A stretch of DNA of 8,571 nt from positions 1 to 8,571 of the forward strand of contig JAITJJ010000063.1 of assembly GCA_031278965.1 (NCBI GenBank), given 5' to 3'. The stretch is from Deferribacteraceae bacterium. GTDB lineage: Bacteria; Chrysiogenota; Deferribacteres; Deferribacterales; JAISNW01. The notes below the pieces were generated by a model. The model saw nothing but the letters and a program-made list of their open reading frames with translations, had not been told where the DNA came from and made no database searches. The first letter of the stretch is position 1, and the number at the start of each line of letters is the position of its first letter. The position numbers and the translations under genes are program-made. This document shows, one piece after another, positions 1-6,518 of this stretch.

Positions 1-79
1 TGATTTCTTCAGGCTTTCACTGTTTTTTTATTGAATAAAATATCTGCCTCCGAATCTTATCTCATGATTAATATTCATC

Positions 80-97
80 GGGGCGATTTTTTGCCCC
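80..97. repeat. Inverted repeat GGGGC/GCCCC, possible hairpin
   Basis: A 5-bp GC-rich stem encloses an 8-nt loop (GATTTTTT on the plus strand). It is the first of two similar hairpins about 60 bp apart in this gene-free stretch. No U-tract follows on either strand, so a terminator role is uncertain. Confidence 0.4.
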
Positions 98-146
98 AAT
101 GCACCGTTCCACACTGCTATCTACCCTTATTTGCTCCCCACATAGG

Positions 147-165
147 GGCGAAATTTTTTCTCGCC
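147..165. repeat. Inverted repeat GGCGA/TCGCC, possible hairpin
   Basis: A 5-bp stem with a 9-nt AT-rich loop. It resembles the repeat at 80-97: both begin GGGGCGA and contain a run of T. On the minus strand it lies about 160 nt past the dhaM stop codon. Confidence 0.35.
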
Positions 166-258
166 TGGCCTATGCTCCTTATATATAGCCTATCGTGAAC
201 ATGCGAATTGATTCGGCTCTAATCTTACTCCATTTTATATACGAAATAAACATAAAGA

Positions 259-285
259 ATACTTGCCTCACATTCGCTCAAGTAT
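259..285. repeat. 7-bp inverted repeat ATACTTG/CAAGTAT
   Basis: Two perfect 7-base arms flank a 13-nt loop. The repeat lies 41-67 bases beyond the dhaM stop codon on the operon's strand. It could be a 3' stem-loop or a protein-binding site. There is no adjoining T-run. Confidence 0.4.
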
Positions 286-312
286 CAACCGTTATTAGCG
301 CAATATATGCTG

Positions 313-322
313 CCTACGTAGG
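313..322. repeat. 10-bp perfect palindrome CCTACGTAGG
   Basis: A perfect palindrome with no spacer, ending 3 bases before the dhaM stop codon. With no loop it is more likely a DNA-binding or chance site than an RNA hairpin. Confidence 0.3.
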
Positions 323-325
323 TAT

Positions 326-2701
326 TTAATCTTTCTTTAGAGCCGCCAGAGCAACTTTCCCCAACGCGTGCATACTGCGGGAACGGATGGCATTTTTAAC
401 CCTCCCTATTGAGATGGAGTTCATACTTAAATTCTGCACCCCAAGCCCCAAAAGGATAAGGGCTGTCTCCGCCTCCCCCGCCATCTCGCCGCAGACAGAA
501 ACCTCAAGACCATGCCGGTTTGCGGCATCCACAATCATCTTTATGCTTTTCAATACCGCCGGCTGAACCGGAGAGGTTAGGTTATAGTCAAAGGTGGAAC
601 CCCGCTCGGCACACATGATATATTGGGTGAGATCGTTTGTGCCTATGCTGAAGAAGTCCGATACCTCCGCAAGTTCATCTGCCGTAAGCGCCGCCGCCGG
701 GGTTTCCATCATGATTCCTGTCTTAATAGGCCAGAGGTGGGACTTTCCCTCCGTTTCAAGCTCCATATGCACGTCTTCTAATATCTTTTTTACAAATATT
801 ACTTCAGATTTCACTGAAACCATCGGTATCATCAGTTTAACATCTTTATTATAGGCGGCTTGCAGGAGCGCCCGCAGATGGGTGCGAAACATCTCTTTTT
901 CCCTGATACATAGGCGGATGCCCCTGACGCCGAGAAATGGATTTGCTTCTTTGGGCTGATAGAGCCACCCAAAGCGTTTATCTCCGCCTATATCCACCGT
1001 GCGGATGGTTATGGGCTTGTTGGGGAACAGATTAAGTATCTCCTCCAACGCTTCAATCTGCTCATTTTCTGTGGGTTTTTGACGGGTAAAAAATAGAAAT
1101 TCCGTGCGGAAGAGCCCGATCCCGTCCACATCAGCTTTATGGGCGGAGCGGGCGGAGAAAATATCCCCGATATTCGCCATAACGGCAACAGGCGTTCCAT
1201 CCGTGGTCACTGCGGCGGCTTTCCCAGCAGTATTAACCCGTTTCTGCTCTTTTTTCAATCGCGCTATCTTATCCTGATAAGTTGCGACAAGCTCTGGAGA
1301 GGGATTTATAATTACGCCCGGCACGTCGGTATCTATAATGGCAAGCGCCCCGTTCAGATTTTCCGAAGACGGGCGATAGCCTGATATATACGGTATCCCA
1401 AGAGCTCTGGCGAGAATTGAAGCATGGGCGGTTTCCCCTCCGATCTCCGTAATAATCCCCTTTAGGCGGTTTCCCCACTTTCCAAAGAGAGACGGCGCCG
1501 CCTCCCTGGCAAGAAGAATCAGATCGCTTTTCAAGAGAGGCATCTCTTTTTCTCCCGATAAGCGTGACAGCACCGCGGCGGCAACATCCATAATATCCGT
1601 CGCCCTCTCCTCTATATATCTGTTCGGAAGGGCGCGAATCTCCCCCGCAAGGGCGGTCATCTTCTTCATATATATATATTCCGCACAGATGAGATCCCGT
1701 GCGATACTGCTCTTTATCTCCGATAAAAGCTCCGCATCGTTTAATATCATAAGGATCGCATCAAAAATAGCCGCTCCTTCAACTGCCCCTTCTTTGCGCA
1801 GGTTTTCCCCTGATGTTTTTATAGAATTGGAAACAGATAAAACTGCCTTTTCAAAACGGTCAATCTCCATTGAGGCATCGTGGATTCTCCTCATTTCAGG
1901 CAGGTTAAACGTATTATTAACTTGAACTACAGTGCCAAGCACCACCCCTCTGGAAATAACCCTAAGCTCTTTTTTTACAGGAGCAGTTGATGTTATCGGC
2001 TTAAAATTCTCTTTAACCATCTCAAGGAGGGCTTCAAAGGCTTCTTTTTCATCGGAGCCGGAAATCTGAATCTCCGCCTCATCCGCATAGGTAATATTGC
2101 TCAAGGTGATCTTGTTGACGCTTTTGGCATTTACCGGGCGGCTTCCCTTTGTTGCGTTCCTTATGAGAGCGGAGGAAGAAAACTTTGAAAGCAGGCGCGC
2201 CAGATTTGCCGCAGGCCTTGCGTGCAATCCGTGCGGCAGTCCCACCTTAAAACGATAGATTAACGCCTCTCGCGGGCTTTCTTGAAACTGCTCCGCAGCG
2301 GCTTCTTTCTCCGCATTTTTAGGAGATAGGGCGCTCTCCGCCTCCGCTGCTACCTGTTCTATCGGGCACCCTGCCAGTATCTGGACTGCCGCAGCCAGCG
2401 CTCCTTCAACAAGGGGTGCTCCGGAGAGTTTTACGTTAGGCAGCCCCAACATCTCTATGGCAAGGCGGGAGCTTAACAGGGTGCTTCCGATGTCCGCCAG
2501 CACTAGCACGCCGTCTTTGCCGTAAACACTTGCTATGGTCTGCTGAATATCCATAGCATCTGTTCCCAAAAGCTCGCCGTTTTCGCCAATCCCGCCGCAA
2601 TAGGCTATGGGGAGGCTGACTTCGTTTGCTATGCTCAGGGCAAGTTCTGCCGCTGACTTTGCAAGCTGCCTGCTATGGGATACTAAAACAAGACCTACCA
2701 T
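326..2701 (-). CDS. dhaM: DhaM-HPr-enzyme I fusion phosphotransferase
   Basis: A 791-residue three-part PTS protein, presumably cytoplasmic. Residues 1 to about 125 are a mannose-type EIIA domain of DhaM type, with the phosphoryl His9 in the N-terminal VSHS motif. After a Glu/Ala-rich linker, residues about 147-235 are HPr, with active His160 in HARPA. Residues about 245-791 are a full enzyme I: phosphohistidine domain with GGETAH (His426), LFRTEF (Arg532), IGGDK, NPFLGVRG, METPAA, GTNDLTQY and the catalytic Cys737 in VCGEM. In the family, phosphate passes from PEP through enzyme I and HPr to DhaM, which rephosphorylates ADP held in DhaL. E. coli DhaM carries only a shortened enzyme I part; here it is complete. 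The ATG overlaps the dhaL stop (TAATG), implying translational coupling; there is no strong Shine-Dalgarno. No EIIB or EIIC gene is nearby. The family is certain; the present target is doubtful because dhaK and dhaL are damaged. Confidence 0.95.
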   Translation of the reverse strand: MVGLVLVSHSRQLAKSAAELALSIANEVSLPIAYCGGIGENGELLGTDAMDIQQTIASVYGKDGVLVLADIGSTLLSSRLAIEMLGLPNVKLSGAPLVEGALAAAVQILAGCPIEQVAAEAESALSPKNAEKEAAAEQFQESPREALIYRFKVGLPHGLHARPAANLARLLSKFSSSALIRNATKGSRPVNAKSVNKITLSNITYADEAEIQISGSDEKEAFEALLEMVKENFKPITSTAPVKKELRVISRGVVLGTVVQVNNTFNLPEMRRIHDASMEIDRFEKAVLSVSNSIKTSGENLRKEGAVEGAAIFDAILMILNDAELLSEIKSSIARDLICAEYIYMKKMTALAGEIRALPNRYIEERATDIMDVAAAVLSRLSGEKEMPLLKSDLILLAREAAPSLFGKWGNRLKGIITEIGGETAHASILARALGIPYISGYRPSSENLNGALAIIDTDVPGVIINPSPELVATYQDKIARLKKEQKRVNTAGKAAAVTTDGTPVAVMANIGDIFSARSAHKADVDGIGLFRTEFLFFTRQKPTENEQIEALEEILNLFPNKPITIRTVDIGGDKRFGWLYQPKEANPFLGVRGIRLCIREKEMFRTHLRALLQAAYNKDVKLMIPMVSVKSEVIFVKKILEDVHMELETEGKSHLWPIKTGIMMETPAAALTADELAEVSDFFSIGTNDLTQYIMCAERGSTFDYNLTSPVQPAVLKSIKMIVDAANRHGLEVSVCGEMAGEAETALILLGLGVQNLSMNSISIGRVKNAIRSRSMHALGKVALAALKKD

Positions 2702-3138
2702 TATTGATCCCGTAACTCGGCTAATGTTCTGAGAATAAGATAAGCGGAAAAGGCGCCTGGATCCATATAACCTATGCTGCGCACGCCCAGATAGCTAGCC
2801 CGCCCTTTAACAGCCAGCATTGGGACAGTGGAATCCGCCCCAATCCGGGCGGCTTCAGAGGCGGGCAAAAGGGCGGCGTTGAAATCCACATTGGATTCTA
2901 TGGATTGCTGTGCTGCCTCCAGAGCGGGAATAAGTGCATCAAGCATCGTTTTTTCCCCCGGCTTGCTGTGCCCTATCTGTATAATCCCGTCTACTCCCAA
3001 TGAAAAGGCTTTGCCAAACTCGGCAGGGGTGGCGGCGTTCCCTATGGCGGTATCAAGGTCTGTAAGCCGGTTTTTGTTCTCCTCCAAAACTTTGGCGAGA
3101 GCGGCAAACCATTTTTTTGCTGTTTGAATTGTAAACAT
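2701..3138 (-). CDS. dhaL: DhaL, internally deleted Dha kinase ADP-binding subunit
   Basis: 145 residues, against about 210 for normal DhaL. The N-terminus fits the family up to LTDLDTAIG (residues 25-33) and the C-terminal part fits again from about FSLGVDG, through KPGEKTM (usually KPGDKTM), KGRASYLG and the final DPGA. Between these, where the family has the DxDHG aspartates, several helices and the GGASGPLxG phosphate-binding loop, only about 11 residues remain. One of the three Mg-binding aspartates (Asp29) is left. The reading frame is kept, so the change is a clean in-frame internal deletion of about 63 residues with its junction near 3030-3040. I infer that the protein cannot bind Mg-ADP. 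The gene starts 4 nt after the dhaK stop behind a weak AAGGTGG site, and its stop overlaps the dhaM start. Confidence 0.85.
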   Translation of the reverse strand: MFTIQTAKKWFAALAKVLEENKNRLTDLDTAIGNAATPAEFGKAFSLGVDGIIQIGHSKPGEKTMLDALIPALEAAQQSIESNVDFNAALLPASEAARIGADSTVPMLAVKGRASYLGVRSIGYMDPGAFSAYLILRTLAELRDQ

Positions 3139-3142
3139 ATAT

Positions 3143-4135
3143 CTACCACCTTAGAGCCGGGGTATTTACGGGAGCATCCCAACAGGAGAGCATCTCCTGA
3201 TCGGCTTTCATACATGTTACGGAAAAACCTTGCGTTTCAATGGAGGTTGTATGATTACCTACAGGGGAGCGCACCGGCGGAAAACCGTCGGCGGCAAGCA
3301 CAGCGTATACTTCGGTATAGAGGAGATAGAGCTCCAGGAGCGGGGTTCTCCCCATACCGTTCAGTATGACTATGGCAGAATCCCCCGGCTTATGCGGGAG
3401 GTCTTTTAAAATAGGCTCAAGCATCATTTCCGCAGGTTCACCGGCAGGTTTCGGCGGAATTCGGGTGCTACCGGGTTCTCCGTATATCCCTGTGCCGAAT
3501 TCAACTTCATCTTCCGCAATGGTAAAGGTGGGCTTCCCCGTTGCGGGAACAGTGCAGGATGCGGCGGCAACCCCTATTGAGCGGGCGTTCTCATTACCGC
3601 GGAGCGCAAGCTTTGTCACAGCTTCTAAACTTGTCCCCGTTTCGGCTTTTGCTCCGCATATCTTTTCCGCAAACACAGTTGCGCCCACACCTTTGTGCCC
3701 CGCAGTATAAAGGCTGTCTTTCACCGCCTCATCACCGCTGATGATTACGGAGGCGGTCTTTATTTCCTCGCTTTCGCAGAGAACCTCAGCCGTTTCAAAG
3801 TTCATTAGATCGCCGGTATAGTTTTTGGTGATGAATAAAACCCCTTGCCCGCTGTCATCAGCTTTTGCCGCCGCTTCAATCTGATCGGGGGCGGGCGAGG
3901 TAGATATATTTCCTGGACAGGCGGCATCCAGCATTCCAAAGCCCACAAAACCCGCGTGCAAAGGTTCGTATCCGCTGCCGCCTCCGCTTACCAGAGCGGC
4001 TTTCCCCTCTTTTTTAACTTTTCTGAATACGAAGCAAGGCTACCGGTTGACATCAATAATAGCCTCGTTCGCCAGACTCATTCCAGCGAGAGCTTGCTTT
4101 ACAACGTTATCCGGCTCATTAATAAATTTCTTCAT
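3143..4135 (-). pseudogene. dhaK: DhaK, Dha kinase substrate subunit, disrupted by in-frame TAG
   Basis: The full reading frame runs from ATG at 4135 (MKKFINEPDNVV, a typical DhaK N-terminus) to TAG at 3143, 330 codons, the normal size. Codon 32 (4040-4042) is TAG. Downstream the frame continues without shift through LVSGGGSGYEP, KNYTGDLMNFE, the KDSLYTAGHKG region, GIYGEPG and the C-terminal WDAPVNTPALRW. Numbering matches E. coli DhaK exactly: Lys104 and Asp109 are kept, but substrate-contacting His56 (in GGGSGHEP) and His218 (in GIHGEPG, which binds Dha covalently) are both Tyr. Normal DhaK holds dihydroxyacetone and receives phosphate from DhaL-ATP. TAG also ends this gene and the ATPase gene at 6510, so recoding is unlikely. 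A start within the remainder (TTG at 3961) would lack the first 58 residues and the glycine loop. It is first gene of the operon, behind the promoter at 4168-4196. A sequencing error at the TAG cannot be excluded. Confidence 0.88.
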
Positions 4136-4167
4136 CACCCGCTCTTTGCACAAACAGCGTTTTATGT

Positions 4168-4196
4168 ATTATAGTTGCAAAGCGGAATAAAGTAAA
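4168..4196 (-). promoter_or_regulatory. Sigma-70-type promoter of the dha operon
   Basis: On the minus strand, TTTACT (4191-4196) and a perfect TATAAT (4168-4173) are separated by 17 bases. The -10 box lies 32 bases upstream of the dhaK ATG at 4135, so transcription would start roughly 25 nt before the start codon. The dhaK ribosome binding site is weak (a GAGCGGGTG stretch just before ATG). Confidence 0.7.
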
Positions 4197-4229
4197 AAGA
4201 TTTCGCAAAACCAAAACTGCCTTTGACTT

Positions 4230-4241
4230 AGACGATCGTCT
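4230..4241. promoter_or_regulatory. 12-bp palindrome AGACGATCGTCT, candidate regulator site
   Basis: A perfect 12-bp palindrome whose near edge lies 33 bp upstream of the dha -35 box, a usual place for an activator site. No regulator of Dha kinase genes (such as DhaR or DhaS) is seen in the window. It differs from the palindrome upstream of the XRE gene. Its function is inferred from position only. Confidence 0.4.
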
Positions 4242-4263
4242 GCGTGACGTGTTTAGTCTTCTA

Positions 4264-4281
4264 ACGGCGGGGAATCGCCGT
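4264..4281 (-). terminator. Hairpin at the end of the XRE-ImmA/IrrE gene
   Basis: ACGGCG and CGCCGT form a perfect 6-bp stem with a 6-nt loop. It starts at the last base of the gene's stop codon (4281-4283). The sequence after it on the minus strand has only scattered T, so termination would be weak or partial. Confidence 0.4.
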
Positions 4282-5327
4282 CAAATCTCCGCCAGATAGT
4301 CCAACTCCTCTGCCAGACCTTTTACGGAGTTTTCCGAAATATCTAAAATCTCCGCCGCCTTTTGAGAAGTAATGAAATCTCTCCTTACAGATAACAGCAC
4401 CAGATAAGCAAAGTGCTGCTCAATATTTATATGGATTTTCAGCGGGTAAGGCTCAAGGTGCCCGTTAAAGTGTTTTAAAAACTTTTCCTCCAACACTTCA
4501 TATTTTTCATGGGCTTGCAGACGGGATAATATTTCGGGGGGAGGTATGGAGAAAATATTTTTTAGTTTGACAACCCTGTCTCCCCAATTCAGATGTTTTG
4601 AGAGATTCCAATGAAACCTAAATCCCTCTTCCGGCATAAGAAAGTGGGAAGCAAAGGTATTGGCTTCCTCTGTTTCCAACTCTATCCTGTCTTTATCTTT
4701 TAGTGAATGAAGAAGAAGGTGTGCTGTTTCACGAGCTATGGTAAAAACGATTCTTTCATAAGAGTAGCGCCAGTTCTCATTTGCTATAACGGCTGGCCCT
4801 CCGTCTGCCTCCCCTACGGAAAGCCCAAAAAATTTATCAGTATCGGCATTTACTTTTAAGACTTTTATCCCCAAGTAAGAAGCAACGGACAAAATATCGG
4901 CAACTCCGACATAGGGGGGCAACTTTATTTTTTTTCTGACTTTGGCGGCAAGTTTTACGGGGTCATTCTCTTTCAGAGATTTCCAGCGGGGAATTGGAGA
5001 GAGCCCGTTTAATCTTTCAAGTTCGCAATATTTATCAAGTTTCCTTGACAATTCCGATAGAATCTGCCACTTCAAACGCAACCCCTTGACGCTCCGGAAA
5101 CGGACGCCGGAAAGACGGCGAGACGGAGCCAGCAGAACATCTGCCTTTACCTGCAAAGCTCTGGCAATAGCTTCAAGGGTAGAGCGTCTGGCAATATCTT
5201 TGCCGCCCTCAATATTTTTTATGGTAGGAAGCGAAAGGAGAGCAAGCTCCGCCAATTCACTCTGGGTAAGAGCTCTCTCATGCCGCAGTTTTAAGACGTT
5301 TTCGCCGATAACACTTCTATTTTTCAT
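4281..5327 (-). CDS. XRE HTH regulator fused to ImmA/IrrE-like domain
   Basis: 348 residues. Residues about 8-65 form a lambda-repressor-like (XRE) helix-turn-helix (LRHERALTQSELAELALLS, then IKNIEGG). Residues about 140-235 match the ImmA/IrrE (COG2856, DUF955) metallopeptidase domain: RIVFTIARETAHLLLH, then EEANTFASHFLMP. In the family the zinc motif is HExxH plus a downstream Glu. Here Glu200, His203 and Glu221 are present but the first His is Arg199 (codon CGT at 4731-4733), so zinc binding and proteolysis are probably lost or altered. A C-terminal stretch (about 318-345, SQKAAEILDISENSV) may be a second helix-turn-helix. Proteins of this type often control phage, integrative-element or stress genes, or act as antitoxin-like repressors; no such target is evident here. 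The ATG lacks a Shine-Dalgarno. Self-control through the palindrome at 5362-5375 is plausible but unproven. Confidence 0.85.
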   Translation of the reverse strand: MKNRSVIGENVLKLRHERALTQSELAELALLSLPTIKNIEGGKDIARRSTLEAIARALQVKADVLLAPSRRLSGVRFRSVKGLRLKWQILSELSRKLDKYCELERLNGLSPIPRWKSLKENDPVKLAAKVRKKIKLPPYVGVADILSVASYLGIKVLKVNADTDKFFGLSVGEADGGPAVIANENWRYSYERIVFTIARETAHLLLHSLKDKDRIELETEEANTFASHFLMPEEGFRFHWNLSKHLNWGDRVVKLKNIFSIPPPEILSRLQAHEKYEVLEEKFLKHFNGHLEPYPLKIHINIEQHFAYLVLLSVRRDFITSQKAAEILDISENSVKGLAEELDYLAEI

Positions 5328-5361
5328 ATTACGTAACTTTTAAAAGATTTATTCTCACTGC

Positions 5362-5375
5362 TTATGCTAGCATAA
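5362..5375. promoter_or_regulatory. 14-bp palindrome TTATGCTAGCATAA, candidate XRE operator
   Basis: A perfect 14-bp palindrome 35 bp upstream of the XRE gene ATG. It overlaps a possible minus-strand -10 (TATTAT or TATGCT). Size, symmetry and place fit an autorepressor operator for the XRE protein. I could not settle a -35 box for that gene. Confidence 0.5.
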
Positions 5376-5467
5376 TACAACTTAATAAGCAATAAAAATG
5401 CTTGCAAAACAAATGCAGTTCTTAAAGGGGTGAAATTATCCCTTATTATTACAAATGGAATCGGGAA

Positions 5468-5496
5468 TTGACAGAGCATACGGAGACCGCTATAAT
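5468..5496 (+). promoter_or_regulatory. Perfect consensus sigma-70 promoter
   Basis: TTGACA (5468-5473), a 17-bp spacer and TATAAT (5491-5496): full match to both boxes with ideal spacing. Transcription should start near 5503, giving a leader of about 123 nt before the ATPase gene at 5626. It is very likely the promoter of the ATPase and radical SAM pair. Confidence 0.85.
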
Positions 5497-5564
5497 AAAA
5501 CTGCCAGAGCTTTACGGATTTCGGGAGAGCAGAAGGGAACGGCGAATTTATATATTGCACGTTC

Positions 5565-5591
5565 TTTGCTCCGCAATGAAAACAGAGCAAA
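5565..5591 (+). promoter_or_regulatory. Stem-loop in the leader of the ATPase gene
   Basis: TTTGCTC and GAGCAAA form a perfect 7-bp stem around a 13-nt loop, inside the leader and 26 nt before the Shine-Dalgarno GGAGG (5617-5621). A following stretch (AAAAGTG with CACTCTTTT) could pair just before the ribosome site. I recognise no known riboswitch class. A regulatory role is speculative. Confidence 0.35.
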
Positions 5592-5625
5592 AGTGCCGGT
5601 GCTTTTACACTCTTTTGGAGGCAAT

Positions 5626-6510
5626 ATGTCTGAGATTATCGCAATTGCAAGCGGCAAAGGAGGGGTTGGGAAGAGTTTTCTTGCTTCCAGCCTTGCGATG
5701 TCGCTTGCCGCCATTGGGGAAAAGGTTCTCCTTGTCGATGCGGATTTGGGCGGCGCAAATCTCCATAACTTTCTTGGCTATAAAGTCCCCCCCACCGGGT
5801 TATATAATTTCTTAAGGGAAAGGTATCAACTTGGCGACATAATCACTAAAACCGAAGTCGGCGTAGACTTTATAGCGGGCTCCGGCGATGTACTGGGTAT
5901 GGCGCACATCACCAAGGTTGAAAGACAGCGCTTTATAGATAAGATTTCTGATTTTGACTACAAATACGTTATACTTGATCTGGGCGCCGGCACCAGTTAT
6001 AACATGGTGGATCTCTTTAACCTGGCTGCAAAAAAACTCATGGCGATGAACAGTGAGCCCACCGCCATTGAAAATGCTTACGGATTTCTGAAAGTTGCAG
6101 CTTATAGATATATTGAGCGCCTTTTAGCTGCCGATAACTCCTTTCAGGACGTTAGCAGAAAGCTCCGCAATAAGAGTGTCAGCTACAAAGGGTTAGACGA
6201 TGTGGTTCAAGCCGTAAAAGAGATTGATCAGGCTAAGGCGGATGAGATAGATGAGTTCGCCAAAAACTATAAGATTGGGATCAGTTTAAATATGGTTAGA
6301 TTTAAAAAAGAGCTTAATATCTTTTACGGGTTTGAAACGGTTGTAAGGAAGTATCTAAAAATCCATGTGGAAAAGCTGGGGTTTATCCCCTTTGATAATA
6401 AAGTAAGCGAATCAATTCGCCTAATGCTCCCTTTTTACCGAAATAACCTTGCCAGTTCCACCGCAAGCTGCATTGATGACATAAGAGATGCTATGCTAAA
6501 AAAGCTATAG
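5626..6510 (+). CDS. FlhG/MinD-like ParA-family P-loop ATPase
   Basis: 294 residues from the ATG at 5626, chosen because GGAGG lies 4 bases upstream and the family pattern starts at once (MSEIIAIASGKGGVGKS). The deviant Walker A motif GKGGVGKS is at residues 10-17, with the signature Lys11. VDADLGGANLH (37-47) is the switch I region and ILDLGAGTSYN the Walker B region. LGGANLH is typical of FlhG/FleN-like MinD relatives. The middle part (about 170-215) is Lys/Glu-rich and the C-terminal end is helical. Family members are ATP-driven dimers that place or count cellular structures such as flagella or division sites. No flagellar, division or parB gene is present, so the target is unknown. An open frame reaches back to 5455, but it crosses the promoter and has no family match. 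The radical SAM gene starts 8 nt after its stop, suggesting one operon. Confidence 0.88.
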   Translation: MSEIIAIASGKGGVGKSFLASSLAMSLAAIGEKVLLVDADLGGANLHNFLGYKVPPTGLYNFLRERYQLGDIITKTEVGVDFIAGSGDVLGMAHITKVERQRFIDKISDFDYKYVILDLGAGTSYNMVDLFNLAAKKLMAMNSEPTAIENAYGFLKVAAYRYIERLLAADNSFQDVSRKLRNKSVSYKGLDDVVQAVKEIDQAKADEIDEFAKNYKIGISLNMVRFKKELNIFYGFETVVRKYLKIHVEKLGFIPFDNKVSESIRLMLPFYRNNLASSTASCIDDIRDAMLKKL

Positions 6511-6518
6511 CCTGTTCT

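Larger units (their letters stand above)
1..325. other. Non-coding stretch downstream of the dha operon
   Basis: I see no convincing gene here. The longest open stretch is a 64-codon plus-strand frame ending at 198; it has no ribosome binding site and no recognisable motif. The region is AT-rich and holds several inverted repeats: GGGGC/GCCCC at 80-97, GGCGA/TCGCC at 147-165, ATACTTG/CAAGTAT at 259-285 and the palindrome CCTACGTAGG at 313-322. They lie beyond the 3' end of the minus-strand dha operon and could end or stabilise its transcript. None has a clear U-tract, so they are not typical intrinsic terminators. Confidence 0.6.

Noticed and set aside
4..198. 64-codon plus-strand frame at the left end
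   Set aside because: No ribosome site, no recognisable motif, and it includes the hairpin repeats.
1668..1679. TA-repeat tract (ATATATATATAT)
   Set aside because: It lies within the enzyme I coding sequence and encodes the ordinary EYIYMKK stretch.
3366..3710. 114-codon plus-strand frame inside dhaK, and similar long opposite-strand frames over dhaM and dhaL
   Set aside because: They lie antisense to genes with clear family matches and show no motif of their own.
3143..3961. dhaK as a normal 272-residue gene starting at TTG 3961
   Set aside because: The TTG lies inside a conserved DhaK motif (EPLHAGFVG) with no ribosome site, and the true N-terminus is found in frame upstream at 4135.
4040..4042. 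TAG in dhaK as a sense codon (pyrrolysine or suppression)
   Set aside because: TAG also ends dhaK itself (3143-3145) and the ATPase gene (6508-6510) at natural C-termini. The TAG lies in a variable linker, not an active site.
5324..5590. 88-codon minus-strand frame in the XRE-ATPase gap
   Set aside because: No ribosome site or family motif, and it covers the operator and promoter signals.
5455..5625. N-terminal extension of the ATPase
   Set aside because: It would span the consensus promoter and has no family similarity, while ATG 5626 has an ideal GGAGG site.
5577..5815. Leader peptide frame starting at ATG 5577
   Set aside because: No ribosome site, and the frame runs far into the ATPase gene out of phase.
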